This document shows, in pieces, positions 15,381 to 24,615 of a DNA stretch of 46,861 bases; position 1 is the stretch's first letter, and each line of letters begins with the position of its first letter. The notes below the pieces were generated by a model. The model made no database searches, was not told the origin of the DNA, and saw only the letters and a program-made list of their open reading frames with translations. The stretch comes from Bacteroidota bacterium (GTDB lineage Bacteria > Bacteroidota > Bacteroidia > Chitinophagales > Chitinophagaceae): contig BJGL01000011.1 in NCBI GenBank assembly GCA_014190475.1, forward strand, positions 1-46,861, written 5' to 3'. A program made the position numbers and the translations under genes.

Positions 15381-17078
15381 ATGAAAAAAATATTTATAGT
15401 ATTTGTACTTTTTTTATTCAGCTGCAACCAGCTCCTCACTGCGCAGGAAATACCAAAGGGTTGGCATCTTCTCGATCGTACAAACAATGGTTTCTGGGGA
15501 ATTAGTCTTGATAAAGCCTATGCCTTTCTAAAAGAATCGAACAAAAAAAGCAGCCGTGTAATTGTAGCCGTTATTGATTCAGGCATTGACACCTTACATG
15601 AGGATCTAAAACCCGTGCTTTGGAAAAATCCAAGAGAAATTGCTGGCAATGGGAAGGATGATGACAAGAATGGTTATGTTGACGACCTTTACGGCTGGAA
15701 CTTCCTAGGTGGTAAAACTGGAGAGAATGTAACGAAAGATTCTTATGAAGCCGCAAGAGTGTATCATCGTTTTAAACAAGCATACGATAGCATCGACCCT
15801 ACCCTAGTTAAATTCAATGCGGAGGGTTTTGCACGGTATGAGATGTGGCGGAGGGCAAAGCAAGAAGTAGTACAAGGAAGCGAAAGCGCTACAGAACTAA
15901 TTATGTTAAAGAGAATCTATGCGAATCTGGTGAAAAGTGATAGTATTCTTCGAAAAAGCCTGGGTAAAGACACTTTTCTGGGAAAAGAATTAGCCGTACT
16001 AACAGTTACAGAACCAGAACAAAAAAAAGCAAAGAATGCATTGTATAGTTTAATGTCGAATAATGACGCATTGGAATCCACTAACACAAGCTTTATTGGT
16101 GAATTAAAAGCGTATTTGGAGGGGCTGGAGTCAAAGGCAAAGGCGGCGGATCAAGCTCCCTTTCCTTATCGTGCTTCCATTGTTAAAGACACCTATGAGG
16201 ATATCAATGACCGGTATTATGGTAATAACAATGTAATGACCAGTCCTGACGCTGCTTTACACGGCACCCATGTTAGCGGTATTATTGGAGCCATCCGTGG
16301 AAATGATAAAGGAAGTGATGGTGTAGCTGATAATGTAAGCATAATGACTATCCGGGCTGTACCCGATGGAGACGAGCATGACAAAGACATTGCATTAGCG
16401 ATCCGCTATGCAGTTGATAATGGTGCTCAAATTATTAATATGAGTTTTGGAAAAAGTTATTCACCAGAAAAAAAATGGGTTGACGAAGCCGTTGCGTATG
16501 CAGCTGCTAAAGATGTTTTACTTGTACATGCAGCGGGTAATGATGGAAAAAATCTTGATACAAGCTACAATTATCCAACCTCTAAGTTTATAGATGATAA
16601 ACGAGCTTCTAATTGGATAACTGTAGGCGCCAGTGGTGACCCAGTTGCGGGTGGTATCACTGCTGGATTTTCCAACTACGGAAAATTGGAAGTTGATGTA
16701 TTTGCACCCGGAGTAAAAATTTATTCAACGGTACCGGGCGGAAATACCTATCAATTTTTACAAGGTACTAGCATGGCCAGTCCTGTTGTGGCCGGATTGG
16801 CGGCACTCTTGCTGGAGTACTTCCCTACACTGAGTGCAAGACAGATCAAGGATGTAATTGAACGTTCCGCTGTCCCCCTTTCAGATTCCGTTCGTACCCC
16901 TGGCACTGGCAAACTAACAACGCTTAATAACTTATCAAAAACCGGTGGTCTTGTCAATGCTTATGAGGCTGTAAAACTAGCCGCCACCATCAAAGGGGAA
17001 AGGAAGCTCATTGCTGTAAGAACTCCTGAAAAAGCAGGAATGCTGCCCACAACACCTAAAAAAACAAAAGGGTTTTAG
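15381..17078 (+). CDS. Secreted S8 (subtilisin-like) serine peptidase
   Basis: A 565-residue peptidase of the subtilase family. The catalytic triad is D66 (VAVIDSGID), H294 (ALHGTHVSGI) and S464 (QGTSMASPVVAG), with the oxyanion Asn in HAAGNDGKN. The N-terminus MKKIFIVFVLFLFSCNQ is a signal sequence with a possible lipobox (LFSC), so it is exported and may be lipid-anchored. About 227 residues separate D66 and H294, against about 31 in subtilisin; this stretch is charged and predicted mainly helical (DSIDPTLVKFNAEGFARYEM and onwards). There is no obvious I9 prodomain or type IX sorting domain at the C-terminus. It likely degrades proteins or peptides outside the cytoplasm; the target is unknown. 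Confidence 0.93.
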   Translation: MKKIFIVFVLFLFSCNQLLTAQEIPKGWHLLDRTNNGFWGISLDKAYAFLKESNKKSSRVIVAVIDSGIDTLHEDLKPVLWKNPREIAGNGKDDDKNGYVDDLYGWNFLGGKTGENVTKDSYEAARVYHRFKQAYDSIDPTLVKFNAEGFARYEMWRRAKQEVVQGSESATELIMLKRIYANLVKSDSILRKSLGKDTFLGKELAVLTVTEPEQKKAKNALYSLMSNNDALESTNTSFIGELKAYLEGLESKAKAADQAPFPYRASIVKDTYEDINDRYYGNNNVMTSPDAALHGTHVSGIIGAIRGNDKGSDGVADNVSIMTIRAVPDGDEHDKDIALAIRYAVDNGAQIINMSFGKSYSPEKKWVDEAVAYAAAKDVLLVHAAGNDGKNLDTSYNYPTSKFIDDKRASNWITVGASGDPVAGGITAGFSNYGKLEVDVFAPGVKIYSTVPGGNTYQFLQGTSMASPVVAGLAALLLEYFPTLSARQIKDVIERSAVPLSDSVRTPGTGKLTTLNNLSKTGGLVNAYEAVKLAATIKGERKLIAVRTPEKAGMLPTTPKKTKGF

Positions 17079-17106
17079 GTTGAAATGACGAGAAAGAAGC
17101 GTTTCT

Positions 17107-17114
17107 TATATTTG
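17107..17114 (+). promoter_or_regulatory. Predicted -7 element of accD-smpB
   Basis: TATATTTG matches TAnnTTTG and lies 17 nt before the accD ATG at 17132. There is no TTTG at the right distance upstream. Confidence 0.35.
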
Positions 17115-17131
17115 TAAATCAAGCTGGACCC

Positions 17132-18046
17132 ATGGGAAAGAAAATTGAAGATGTAGACGCAAATTTAACTGGAGACGGCATTAAATTCGAGGAAGTCAAA
17201 TCCAGTTGGTTTCGACGCATTAAAAAAGGTATCAATACCAAAACCTCAGAGAAGAAAGAAACCCCTGAAGGCCTCTGGAACAAATGCCCTGAATGTGGCC
17301 TGATAACGGTAGAATTGGAGTTGGAGGAAAATTTACATGTGTGTCCAAAATGTGATCACCACTTTAGAATTGCCAGTGAAGACTATTTCCATTTATTATT
17401 TGATGAAGGCACCTTTACAGAATTGTTTACTTCGATACGGAGCAAAGACATGCTGGGATTTACCGATTTAAAACCCTACCAAAAAAGACTGGAGGACATC
17501 TGGAGTAAAACAGACCTAAAAGATTCAATGCGCGTTGCAACAGGCCTGGTTCAAGGAAAGGGACTAGTGGTAGCCTGTATGGATTTTGAATTCATTGGAG
17601 GTTCGCTGGGAAGTGTGATGGGTGAAAAATTTTCAAGAGCGGTTGATTACTGTATTGCCAACCAGTTACCCTATATGGTAATTTCAAAAAGCGGTGGTGC
17701 CCGTATGATGGAAAGTGCTTTTTCACTCATGCAACTTGCCAAAACCAGTGGCAAATTATCGCAATTAAGTGATGCGCAACTCCCCTACATTTCATTGTTG
17801 ACAGACCCCACTTTTGGTGGAATTTCAGCTTCGTTTGGAATGTTGGGCGATCTTAATATTGCAGAACCGGGTGCTTTGATCGGTTTTGCAGGTCCTCGAG
17901 TGATCAAAGAAACTATTAAAAGAGATCTACCCGAAGGATTTCAACGCAGCGAATTTATCCTGGAACATGGATTTCTGGATTTTATTGTTCATCGCAAAGA
18001 ACTCAAGAAAAAAATCGCTCAGCTGATTTCTCTTTTTCAATCATAA
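17132..18046 (+). CDS. accD: Acetyl-CoA carboxylase carboxyltransferase subunit beta
   Basis: AccD is the zinc-binding beta half of the carboxyltransferase that converts acetyl-CoA to malonyl-CoA, the committed step of fatty acid synthesis. The four-Cys zinc ribbon is C52-x2-C55 and C71-x2-C74. The crotonase-type core follows: FEFIGGSLGSVMGEKFSRA, SKSGGARMMESAFSLMQL and TDPTFGGISASFGMLGD. Family members commonly start at the SWFRRIKKGI segment (here S25 on); this protein has about 24 extra N-terminal residues (MGKKIEDVDANLTGDGIKF), and no alternative ATG, GTG or TTG start exists closer to the core. Its TAA overlaps the smpB ATG (TAATG), so the two are translationally coupled. AccA is elsewhere. 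Confidence 0.96.
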   Translation: MGKKIEDVDANLTGDGIKFEEVKSSWFRRIKKGINTKTSEKKETPEGLWNKCPECGLITVELELEENLHVCPKCDHHFRIASEDYFHLLFDEGTFTELFTSIRSKDMLGFTDLKPYQKRLEDIWSKTDLKDSMRVATGLVQGKGLVVACMDFEFIGGSLGSVMGEKFSRAVDYCIANQLPYMVISKSGGARMMESAFSLMQLAKTSGKLSQLSDAQLPYISLLTDPTFGGISASFGMLGDLNIAEPGALIGFAGPRVIKETIKRDLPEGFQRSEFILEHGFLDFIVHRKELKKKIAQLISLFQS

Positions 18047-18489
18047 TGGTTTCACTACTTAACCGGCAAGCCACTTTCACTTACTTCATTGAGGATAAGT
18101 TTGAAGCAGGGCTTCAATTATTGGGAACAGAAGTAAAATCGCTTCGAGAGGGAAAAGCTAGCTTTAACGATGCTTATTGTTTATTGGAGGAGGGTGAAAT
18201 TTGGATCAAATCACTTCATATCGCTCCCTATAGCCATGGCAGTCATTCGAATCACGATCCGCTTCGAATTAGAAAGCTGCTTTTACAAAAAAGAGAAATA
18301 AATAAAATTGAATCTCGGTTAAAGGAAAAGGGATTTACCTTGATTCCATTAAAAATATTTTTTAACTCGAAGGGATTTGCTAAAATAGAGATCGGACTCG
18401 CGAAAGGCAAAAAACAAGCCGATAAGCGCGAAACGTTAAAGAAGAAACAAGCTGAGCGTGAAATGAAAAGAGATCAGCTATCCGATTAA
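18046..18489 (+). CDS. smpB: SsrA-binding protein SmpB
   Basis: SmpB binds tmRNA and brings it to stalled ribosomes for trans-translation. The 147-residue protein has the family beta-barrel pattern: FEAGLQLLGTEVKSLREGKA, SFNDAYCLLEEGEIWIKSLHI, and GLAKGKKQADKRETLKKKQA leading to the basic C-terminal tail that probes the mRNA channel. The ATG shares a base with the accD stop. It is convergent with parC and the two stop codons interlock in TTAA (18486-18489), leaving no room for a terminator between them. Confidence 0.97.
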   Translation: MVSLLNRQATFTYFIEDKFEAGLQLLGTEVKSLREGKASFNDAYCLLEEGEIWIKSLHIAPYSHGSHSNHDPLRIRKLLLQKREINKIESRLKEKGFTLIPLKIFFNSKGFAKIEIGLAKGKKQADKRETLKKKQAEREMKRDQLSD

Positions 18490-21020
18490 TCCGCACTAAA
18501 TAATTCAGGCTGAGTATCTCCTGCCGATTTAGATTTTACCCATTCCATTTCAGTTGACTTACTATAATCCGCCAATTTTGTTCCCACTGTTTTCCAGCCG
18601 GTAACCTCAGCCATCTTCGTAATTTTTAATTTGGCCTTTCGCAATTGCGCTCCCCTGCCTTGCTGTATTGCTAATACTGGCTCTAAGTCAGTAGTAACAG
18701 CTTCAACATAATTTTCCGATCCTTCTTTAATAAAAAGGAATTTAGTTTTTAATGTGCTAGTTTCTACCAGGAATCGCTTGACCAAATATTGCTTTTTATC
18801 AAGGTCGGCATATACGGCCGTGATGATGGAGGCTGGATTATATTTTTCAATAAGAAGAACTTTCTCCGGATCAAATTTTTGTGTTAACTCCTGATCACAA
18901 ATCTCATAAGTACCCTCTTGATAAACCACTATAATTTTTTCCTCCGGCGCAAAAGAACCAATTAAAATTCCCTTACTCTCTGTATTCAATCGTCCAAATT
19001 TGTCATCAAACCAGAGCTGCTTAGCAGTTGAAATTCGCGTCTTTCCCGCCTCTTTGAACTTTACGGATCGGATCGGATATTTAGTAACCTGATTTCCCAA
19101 ACTACTTCTTCCTTTAACAGCCAACTCTTCAAAGTAAAAATCAAATTCCTTGATGCGTGCCGTGCACCCAGCCGATAAAAGAATCTTAACTACCTCTGCT
19201 TCCCCATTGGGATTTACAGTCAAGTAGTGAACCTTACTTTTTTCATCCCCTTTTGTCAAATCATATTCCTTATCCCTGGTAACGCCCGTAATATTAAAGC
19301 GTTTCGCATAGCTCACCCCAGCCTTACCATCCGCATAGATTAGGTTGTAAGTAGTTCGTTCGTCATTTTTATGAAAAATTGCTACATGTAAAATATCTTT
19401 TCCAATAAAAGACTTCTCAGCCACTTTCACCACTTTTAATATTCCCCTTCTGGTAATTGCGATTATGTCGTCCAAATCTGAACAATCAAACAAATATTCG
19501 TCTTTACGTAGTCCGGTACCAATAAAACCTTCCTCGCGATTAACGTAGAGCTTAGTATTAACGATCGCTACCTGCTTGGCTTGTATTACTTCAAATTGCT
19601 TAATCTCCGTTTTACGCTCACGACCTTTTCCGTATTTTTTCTGAAGATTGTCATAGTAAGCAACGGTATAATCAACCAGATTTTCTAAATCGTGCTTTAC
19701 TTGCTTTAACTCTGCCTCTAACTGCTTGATTTGAGCCTCCAACGCTGCAATATCCAATCGGTAAATTCTACGCACAGGCTTCTCGGTCAATTTTACAACA
19801 TCTTCACGGGTAATGGCTCTTTTTAATTTTTTCTTAAAAGGATCAAAAGCTTTATCAATTGCTTGTAAAACCTTTTCCCAATCTTCATGCTTTTTCTCTA
19901 ACTCTTTATAAATCTTCTCCTCAAAGAATATTTTTTCCAACGAGGAATAATGCCATTTTTCCAACAATTCAGCTTGCCGAATTCTCAATTCCTGCTCCAA
20001 GAGACTCTTGGTGTGATCCACCGAATGCTTTAAGAGATCTTGCACAGTAAGAAACTGTGGACGTTGATCGGCAATCACACAAGCATTGGGAGATAGCGAA
20101 ACTTCGCAATCGGTAAACTTATACAACGCATCGATGGTAATATCAGCGGAGATCCCGGCAACTAAATCAATCTGCACCTCTACGGCAGCTGCCGTATTAT
20201 CTGTTACTTTTTTGATTTTGATTTTACCCTGATCATTAGCCTTTACAATGGACTCCATTAATTGCGTAGTGGTAACCCCATAGGGAACACTTCGGATCAC
20301 TAACGTTTTTTTATCTAACTCTTCAATATGTGCCCGCACTTTAACTCGACCACCCCGCTTACCTTGATCGTAGTCAGTTACATCAATCATTCCGCCAGTC
20401 TGAAAATCAGGAAACAACTCAAAGCGCTTTCCACGCAAATGCTTAATAGCAGCCTCTATCAATTCATTGAAGTTATGTGGAAGGATTTTAGTGGATAGCC
20501 CCACTGCAATTCCTTCAGCTCCTTGAGCCAGTAACAAGGGAAACTTCATGGGAAGTGTTACGGGCTCATTCTTACGGCCGTCATAACTGAGCTGCCACTC
20601 TGTTGTTTTTGGATTAAAGGCAACCTCTCCTGCAAATTTGCTTAGTCTTGCCTCAATGTATCGCGAGGCGGCTGCATCATCACCGGTTCGCACATCTCCC
20701 CAGTTACCCTGTGTATCAATCAATAAATCTTTCTGACCTAGATTCACAAGCGCATCCCCAATACTGGCATCACCATGAGGATGATATTGCATGGCCTGTC
20801 CAATCACATTGGCCACTTTATTAAAACGGCCATCATCCATTTCCTTCATGGCATGTAAAATCCTTCGCTGAACGGGTTTTAAACCGTCATCGATTGCAGG
20901 AACAGCACGCTCTAAAATAACATAAGAGGCGTAATCCAGAAACCAATTTTTATACTGCCCAAGAATTGAGTTTTCTTTTGCAGCTTCCAGCGGTAACATT
21001 TTATTTTTAGAAGAAGCCAT
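18486..21020 (-). CDS. parC: DNA topoisomerase IV subunit A
   Basis: The A subunit cuts and rejoins DNA in the decatenating type II topoisomerase. The catalytic Tyr is Y121 in AAASRYIEARLS, preceded by the DNA-gate helix with AIDDGLKPVQRRILHAM and YHPHGDASIGDALVNLGQ. A long coiled coil follows (about 350-480) and then a C-terminal beta-propeller of degenerate blades. I recognise topoisomerase IV rather than gyrase from the partner parE, the Bacteroidota-type sequence, and the absence of a clear GyrA box. The start is the ATG at 21020 (MASSKNKML, 844 residues); TTG codons upstream are not needed. In the quinolone-resistance region the usual Ser after HGD is Ala. Two genes separate it from parE. 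Confidence 0.94.
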   Translation of the reverse strand: MASSKNKMLPLEAAKENSILGQYKNWFLDYASYVILERAVPAIDDGLKPVQRRILHAMKEMDDGRFNKVANVIGQAMQYHPHGDASIGDALVNLGQKDLLIDTQGNWGDVRTGDDAAASRYIEARLSKFAGEVAFNPKTTEWQLSYDGRKNEPVTLPMKFPLLLAQGAEGIAVGLSTKILPHNFNELIEAAIKHLRGKRFELFPDFQTGGMIDVTDYDQGKRGGRVKVRAHIEELDKKTLVIRSVPYGVTTTQLMESIVKANDQGKIKIKKVTDNTAAAVEVQIDLVAGISADITIDALYKFTDCEVSLSPNACVIADQRPQFLTVQDLLKHSVDHTKSLLEQELRIRQAELLEKWHYSSLEKIFFEEKIYKELEKKHEDWEKVLQAIDKAFDPFKKKLKRAITREDVVKLTEKPVRRIYRLDIAALEAQIKQLEAELKQVKHDLENLVDYTVAYYDNLQKKYGKGRERKTEIKQFEVIQAKQVAIVNTKLYVNREEGFIGTGLRKDEYLFDCSDLDDIIAITRRGILKVVKVAEKSFIGKDILHVAIFHKNDERTTYNLIYADGKAGVSYAKRFNITGVTRDKEYDLTKGDEKSKVHYLTVNPNGEAEVVKILLSAGCTARIKEFDFYFEELAVKGRSSLGNQVTKYPIRSVKFKEAGKTRISTAKQLWFDDKFGRLNTESKGILIGSFAPEEKIIVVYQEGTYEICDQELTQKFDPEKVLLIEKYNPASIITAVYADLDKKQYLVKRFLVETSTLKTKFLFIKEGSENYVEAVTTDLEPVLAIQQGRGAQLRKAKLKITKMAEVTGWKTVGTKLADYSKSTEMEWVKSKSAGDTQPELFSAD

Positions 21021-21031
21021 GTACAACAAAT

Positions 21032-21877
21032 TTACTGATCCTGTTGCGCCAACGCGCTATTATCTTCACTATTCAAACGAATATCCAACTCTTTCCAGCC
21101 TTTTTCCCATTTTCCGTTTGACTCTATTAATCCTTCTTCCACAAGTTGAAATATCCGCCACTGCAGAAAGACATCACCCGTCTTAACTTTCATCTTGGCT
21201 TGTGCATTAGATACCACCCGTAAAGCACGTTGCCACTCTTTTGTAAGCAACCGTTTTATATCAGTATCGAAGTAGGAAAGTTCCTTGCCGAGTAATTTCT
21301 TTCCCCCCTCCAAGATTCTAACACCAGCATTTTCTAGCATTAACCGAGTCCATTCATCAGGATCAATTTCAAACTCGCTGGCCGTAACTGGTCGAGCTAA
21401 TTTCTTTGCCTTTAAAAATTCACGTGGAGGGATCTCCTCCAACCAAGTTGGATAAAATAGTTGACCTTTTTCATTGATAAAAGGAAGGTTATTCAGGTAG
21501 AGTATATGGATACGGCCTTGCCAATTTTTAAGTTGTGCTATCAGCCAATAATACCCAGATACATCGTGTTGGTTTTGAGCCATCCAAATCCAACATTCCG
21601 CGGTGGGATCTGCTTCGAGCCATTGTTGTATGGAGGCTATCACTTGCGCATCGTCAACCACAGGAGTTGTAGGTATACTCGCATACGATGTTTTGTCGTA
21701 ACAGGATTTCCACCAGCTCAACCGCTGCTGTTGACCTTCTGTAAGATCCAAAGAATGAATAGGGCCAACTGCATAGTCGTCTCGGACTAATACAATGGGC
21801 CCCTCTAACCCGGGATCCAAATCCTGTACTTCTTTCAAAAGTGCCATATCAGGCTCATTAAACAAAACATGTAGCAT
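21032..21877 (-). CDS. DUF1835 domain protein
   Basis: A 281-residue cytoplasmic protein of the DUF1835 family, with a likely DUF3658 C-terminal part. The N-terminus MLHVLFNEPDMALLKEVQDL leads into IVLVRDDYAVGPIHSLDLTE, the recognisable DUF1835 segment, and ECWIWMAQNQHDVSGYYWLI. The C-terminal half is helical and ends with VFLQWRIFQLVEEGLIESNG, a winged-helix-like or DUF3658 pattern. No function is known. It lies between the methyltransferase gene (7 nt upstream) and parC (11 nt downstream), so it belongs to the topoisomerase IV run by position. There is no signal peptide. Confidence 0.8.
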   Translation of the reverse strand: MLHVLFNEPDMALLKEVQDLDPGLEGPIVLVRDDYAVGPIHSLDLTEGQQQRLSWWKSCYDKTSYASIPTTPVVDDAQVIASIQQWLEADPTAECWIWMAQNQHDVSGYYWLIAQLKNWQGRIHILYLNNLPFINEKGQLFYPTWLEEIPPREFLKAKKLARPVTASEFEIDPDEWTRLMLENAGVRILEGGKKLLGKELSYFDTDIKRLLTKEWQRALRVVSNAQAKMKVKTGDVFLQWRIFQLVEEGLIESNGKWEKGWKELDIRLNSEDNSALAQQDQ

Positions 21878-21884
21878 GAATAAC

Positions 21885-22670
21885 TTATTTAGCAGGCTTA
21901 ATTAAATAATAGACACAAGTTGTAAAATAATTTCGGAGCCAAGGAATAGCGGTAAGCCAAGTAAATTGCTGGCGAACTTTCCATCCAAATTTCCATTGAT
22001 AAATGGGGTTGATGAGGTAGTGAACCTGGTGTAAGATTGTATAGCCCGTATCCCTACAAATTTTTTCAAATCGCTCGATAGAGATGCGGGTTTGTCTAAT
22101 TTCCATCAACTCCGCGACTGGCTCATTATTTATTCGTAAAAGCCCTTTGTATAAAGGAAGGGGAAGTAAATGAATATAAGGTAGGCGAGAAACAAACGAC
22201 CGGGCTATTTGCTGATGACCACCAAATGGCATTTGCCAAGGTGGAAATCCAAAGAAAATAACACCCCCTTTATTGAGCAGCGTATGCAATAATCGAAATA
22301 ACCTGGGCTGGTCATGGATATGTTCAATCACATCTTTTAAAAGAATAATATCAAATCCCCCTTTTAAGTCTTGTTCCAGGTCAGTTTTATAAATGTCTTT
22401 TTCAATATAAAACAATTGTCCACGACCAATTTCCTCCCATAAAAACCCGCAGCCCCACTCTACGCGCAAAGGATCTAGCTCAACGCCAACGGCCTGGCAA
22501 CCTCTCTCAGTAAATGCACGCAAGACTCCTCCTTCACCTGCCCCAACCTCGAGTACACGCATTTGACTTTTTATTGGAAAAGATTGCTCAATAAACGGCA
22601 AAACATATTTTACCGCATTTTCATACTGAATTTGGAAATAACGATTTCGGTCCTGATGAAATTCAAACAT
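21885..22670 (-). CDS. Class I SAM-dependent methyltransferase
   Basis: A 261-residue methyltransferase with motif I VLEVGAGEGGVLRAFTERG at about 40-58, the acidic strand-2 end (GVELDPLRVE) and GFDIILLKDVIEHIHDQP as motif IV/post-motif. The sequence after it (GVIFFGFPPWQMPFGGHQQI) is like ubiE/COQ5-type or tail-modifying enzymes. The substrate cannot be deduced. It starts at 22670, three bases after parE ends, and is followed after 7 nt by the DUF1835 gene, so it is in the parE-parC run. There is no membrane segment or signal sequence, although the C-terminal part is rich in aromatic residues. Confidence 0.85.
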   Translation of the reverse strand: MFEFHQDRNRYFQIQYENAVKYVLPFIEQSFPIKSQMRVLEVGAGEGGVLRAFTERGCQAVGVELDPLRVEWGCGFLWEEIGRGQLFYIEKDIYKTDLEQDLKGGFDIILLKDVIEHIHDQPRLFRLLHTLLNKGGVIFFGFPPWQMPFGGHQQIARSFVSRLPYIHLLPLPLYKGLLRINNEPVAELMEIRQTRISIERFEKICRDTGYTILHQVHYLINPIYQWKFGWKVRQQFTWLTAIPWLRNYFTTCVYYLIKPAK

Positions 22671-22673
22671 GCC

Positions 22674-24575
22674 TTAGGAATTAACGACGTCCTCCACCTT
22701 ATCTAACTCAAACCGAAGATTCTGAATAATAAAATCCTGTCGATCGGGCGTATTCTTTCCCATATAATATTCAAGTAACTGCTGTATGTGATCTCCTTGC
22801 TCTAACCGCATCAACTGTTTACGCATGTCGGATCCTATAAACTGTGCAAATTCATCGGGACTGATCTCACCCAAGCCCTTAAATCGGGTTACCTCCGGCT
22901 TTGATCCTAATTTTTTCATGGCAGTTTGTTTTTCCGATTCGCTGTAGCAATAAATTGTTTCTTGCTTGTTACGAACCCGAAAAAGTGGAGTTTCAAGTAC
23001 GTACACTTTTTCATGTTTAACCAAGTCAGGAAAAAACTGCAAAAAGAAAGTCATTAGTAATAACCGAATATGCATGCCATCAACATCCGCATCGGTGGCA
23101 ATCACAATATTATTATACCGAAGACCTTCTAAACCCTCTTCAATATTCAGGGCATGTTGGAGTAAATTAAACTCTTCATTTTCGTATACCACTTTCTTAG
23201 TAAGTCCGTAACAGTTGAGCGGTTTACCTCGTAGACTAAAAACAGCCTGCGTTTCCACATTCCTGGCTTTTGTGATAGAACCGCTTGCACTATCCCCCTC
23301 AGTAATAAAAATGGTAGTTTCTTGTTGTTTTGCCAGAAACTCTTCTTTTCCACGAGAAGGAGCATCTTCGTTTAAGTGAAAGCGACAATCACGTAGTTTA
23401 CGATTGTGCAGGTTAGCTTTTTTAGCCCGCTCATTGGCTAATTTTTTGATTCCAGCCAGCTCTTTACGCTCCCGCTCGCTCTGCTCAATTCTCTTTTTGA
23501 GTGCTTCAGCAAGGGCAGGATTTTTATGTAAGAAATTGTCCAATTCCTTAGACAGAAAGTCTCCTACAAACTGTCGCATCGTAGGCCCTTCTACATCAAC
23601 ATTCACAGAACCTAGCTTGGTCTTAGTCTGGGATTCAAAAACAGGCTCCACCACACGCACAGAAATTGCAGCAACTATTCCAATGCGAATATCAGAGGCA
23701 TCGTAGTCCTTTTTGTAAAAATCACGAAGGGTCTTTACATAAGCTTCTCGGAATGCTTGCTGGTGTGTGCCCCCCTGCGTAGTGTGTTGACCATTTACAA
23801 AACTGTAAATGTCTTCCCCATAATCATTTGTATGAGAAATTGCCACTTCAATATCATCTCCCGTTAAATGAATGATTGGATATCGGAGTTCATCCTCATT
23901 GGTTTTCCGCTGCAATAAATCCAGTAAGCCATTTTTACTTAAAAATGTTTTACCATTAAAATTAATCTTCAACCCCGCATTCAAAAACGCGTAGTTCCAT
24001 AATTGATTTTCAATAAAATCACTAAGGAAGCGATAACTTTTAAACACTGTTTCATCAGGCGTGAAACTTACCAGAGTACCATTTGGTTGGTCGGTCTTTG
24101 ATTCTTTGTACTCCTTTACCAGTTCGCCTCTGGAGAAATCGGCCGTTTTTTCTTTTCCATCGCGAAAAGCTGATACTTTGAAAAAAGTACTTAGTGCATT
24201 TACCGCTTTTGTACCCACCCCATTCAATCCAACAGCCTTCTGAAAGGCCTTACTGTCATATTTGGCTCCCGTATTAATTTTGCTCACTACATCCACCACT
24301 TTACCCAAAGGGATACCTCGTCCATAATCACGTACGGTAACCAATTTATCTTCTATTGATAAATCAACAGATTTCCCATACCCCATGGTATATTCATCTA
24401 TTGCATTATCAATAACCTCTTTGATTAACACATAAATGCCGTCATCGGGAGAAGACCCGTCTCCTAATTTTCCAATATACATCCCCGGACGCAACCGAAT
24501 ATGCTGCTTCCAGTCTAGCGATTGTATACTATCCTCCGTATACGCTACTTCCTTTCTTTCTTTTTCTGCTGCCAT
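22674..24575 (-). CDS. parE: DNA topoisomerase IV subunit B
   Basis: The ATPase subunit of the decatenating enzyme, 633 residues. The GHKL ATP-binding motifs are [26 protein letters not shown] and [15 protein letters not shown]; the TOPRIM domain has [17 protein letters not shown] and [16 protein letters not shown]. It is typical in length for ParE/GyrB without the enterobacterial insertion. The ATG at 24575 begins [29 protein letters not shown] element sits 13 nt upstream. It heads the minus-strand run parE, methyltransferase, DUF1835, parC, with tiny gaps, so a single transcript is likely. Confidence 0.96.
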   Translation of the reverse strand: MAAEKERKEVAYTEDSIQSLDWKQHIRLRPGMYIGKLGDGSSPDDGIYVLIKEVIDNAIDEYTMGYGKSVDLSIEDKLVTVRDYGRGIPLGKVVDVVSKINTGAKYDSKAFQKAVGLNGVGTKAVNALSTFFKVSAFRDGKEKTADFSRGELVKEYKESKTDQPNGTLVSFTPDETVFKSYRFLSDFIENQLWNYAFLNAGLKINFNGKTFLSKNGLLDLLQRKTNEDELRYPIIHLTGDDIEVAISHTNDYGEDIYSFVNGQHTTQGGTHQQAFREAYVKTLRDFYKKDYDASDIRIGIVAAISVRVVEPVFESQTKTKLGSVNVDVEGPTMRQFVGDFLSKELDNFLHKNPALAEALKKRIEQSERERKELAGIKKLANERAKKANLHNRKLRDCRFHLNEDAPSRGKEEFLAKQQETTIFITEGDSASGSITKARNVETQAVFSLRGKPLNCYGLTKKVVYENEEFNLLQHALNIEEGLEGLRYNNIVIATDADVDGMHIRLLLMTFFLQFFPDLVKHEKVYVLETPLFRVRNKQETIYCYSESEKQTAMKKLGSKPEVTRFKGLGEISPDEFAQFIGSDMRKQLMRLEQGDHIQQLLEYYMGKNTPDRQDFIIQNLRFELDKVEDVVNS

Positions 24576-24588
24576 GGGTTAGTGTGGG

Positions 24589-24596
24589 CAAATATA
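24589..24596 (-). promoter_or_regulatory. Predicted -7 element of parE
   Basis: TATATTTG on the minus strand matches TAnnTTTG, 13 nt before the parE ATG. No clear -33 element is present. Confidence 0.35.
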
Positions 24597-24615
24597 ATGA
24601 ATCAACAGTCCTATT

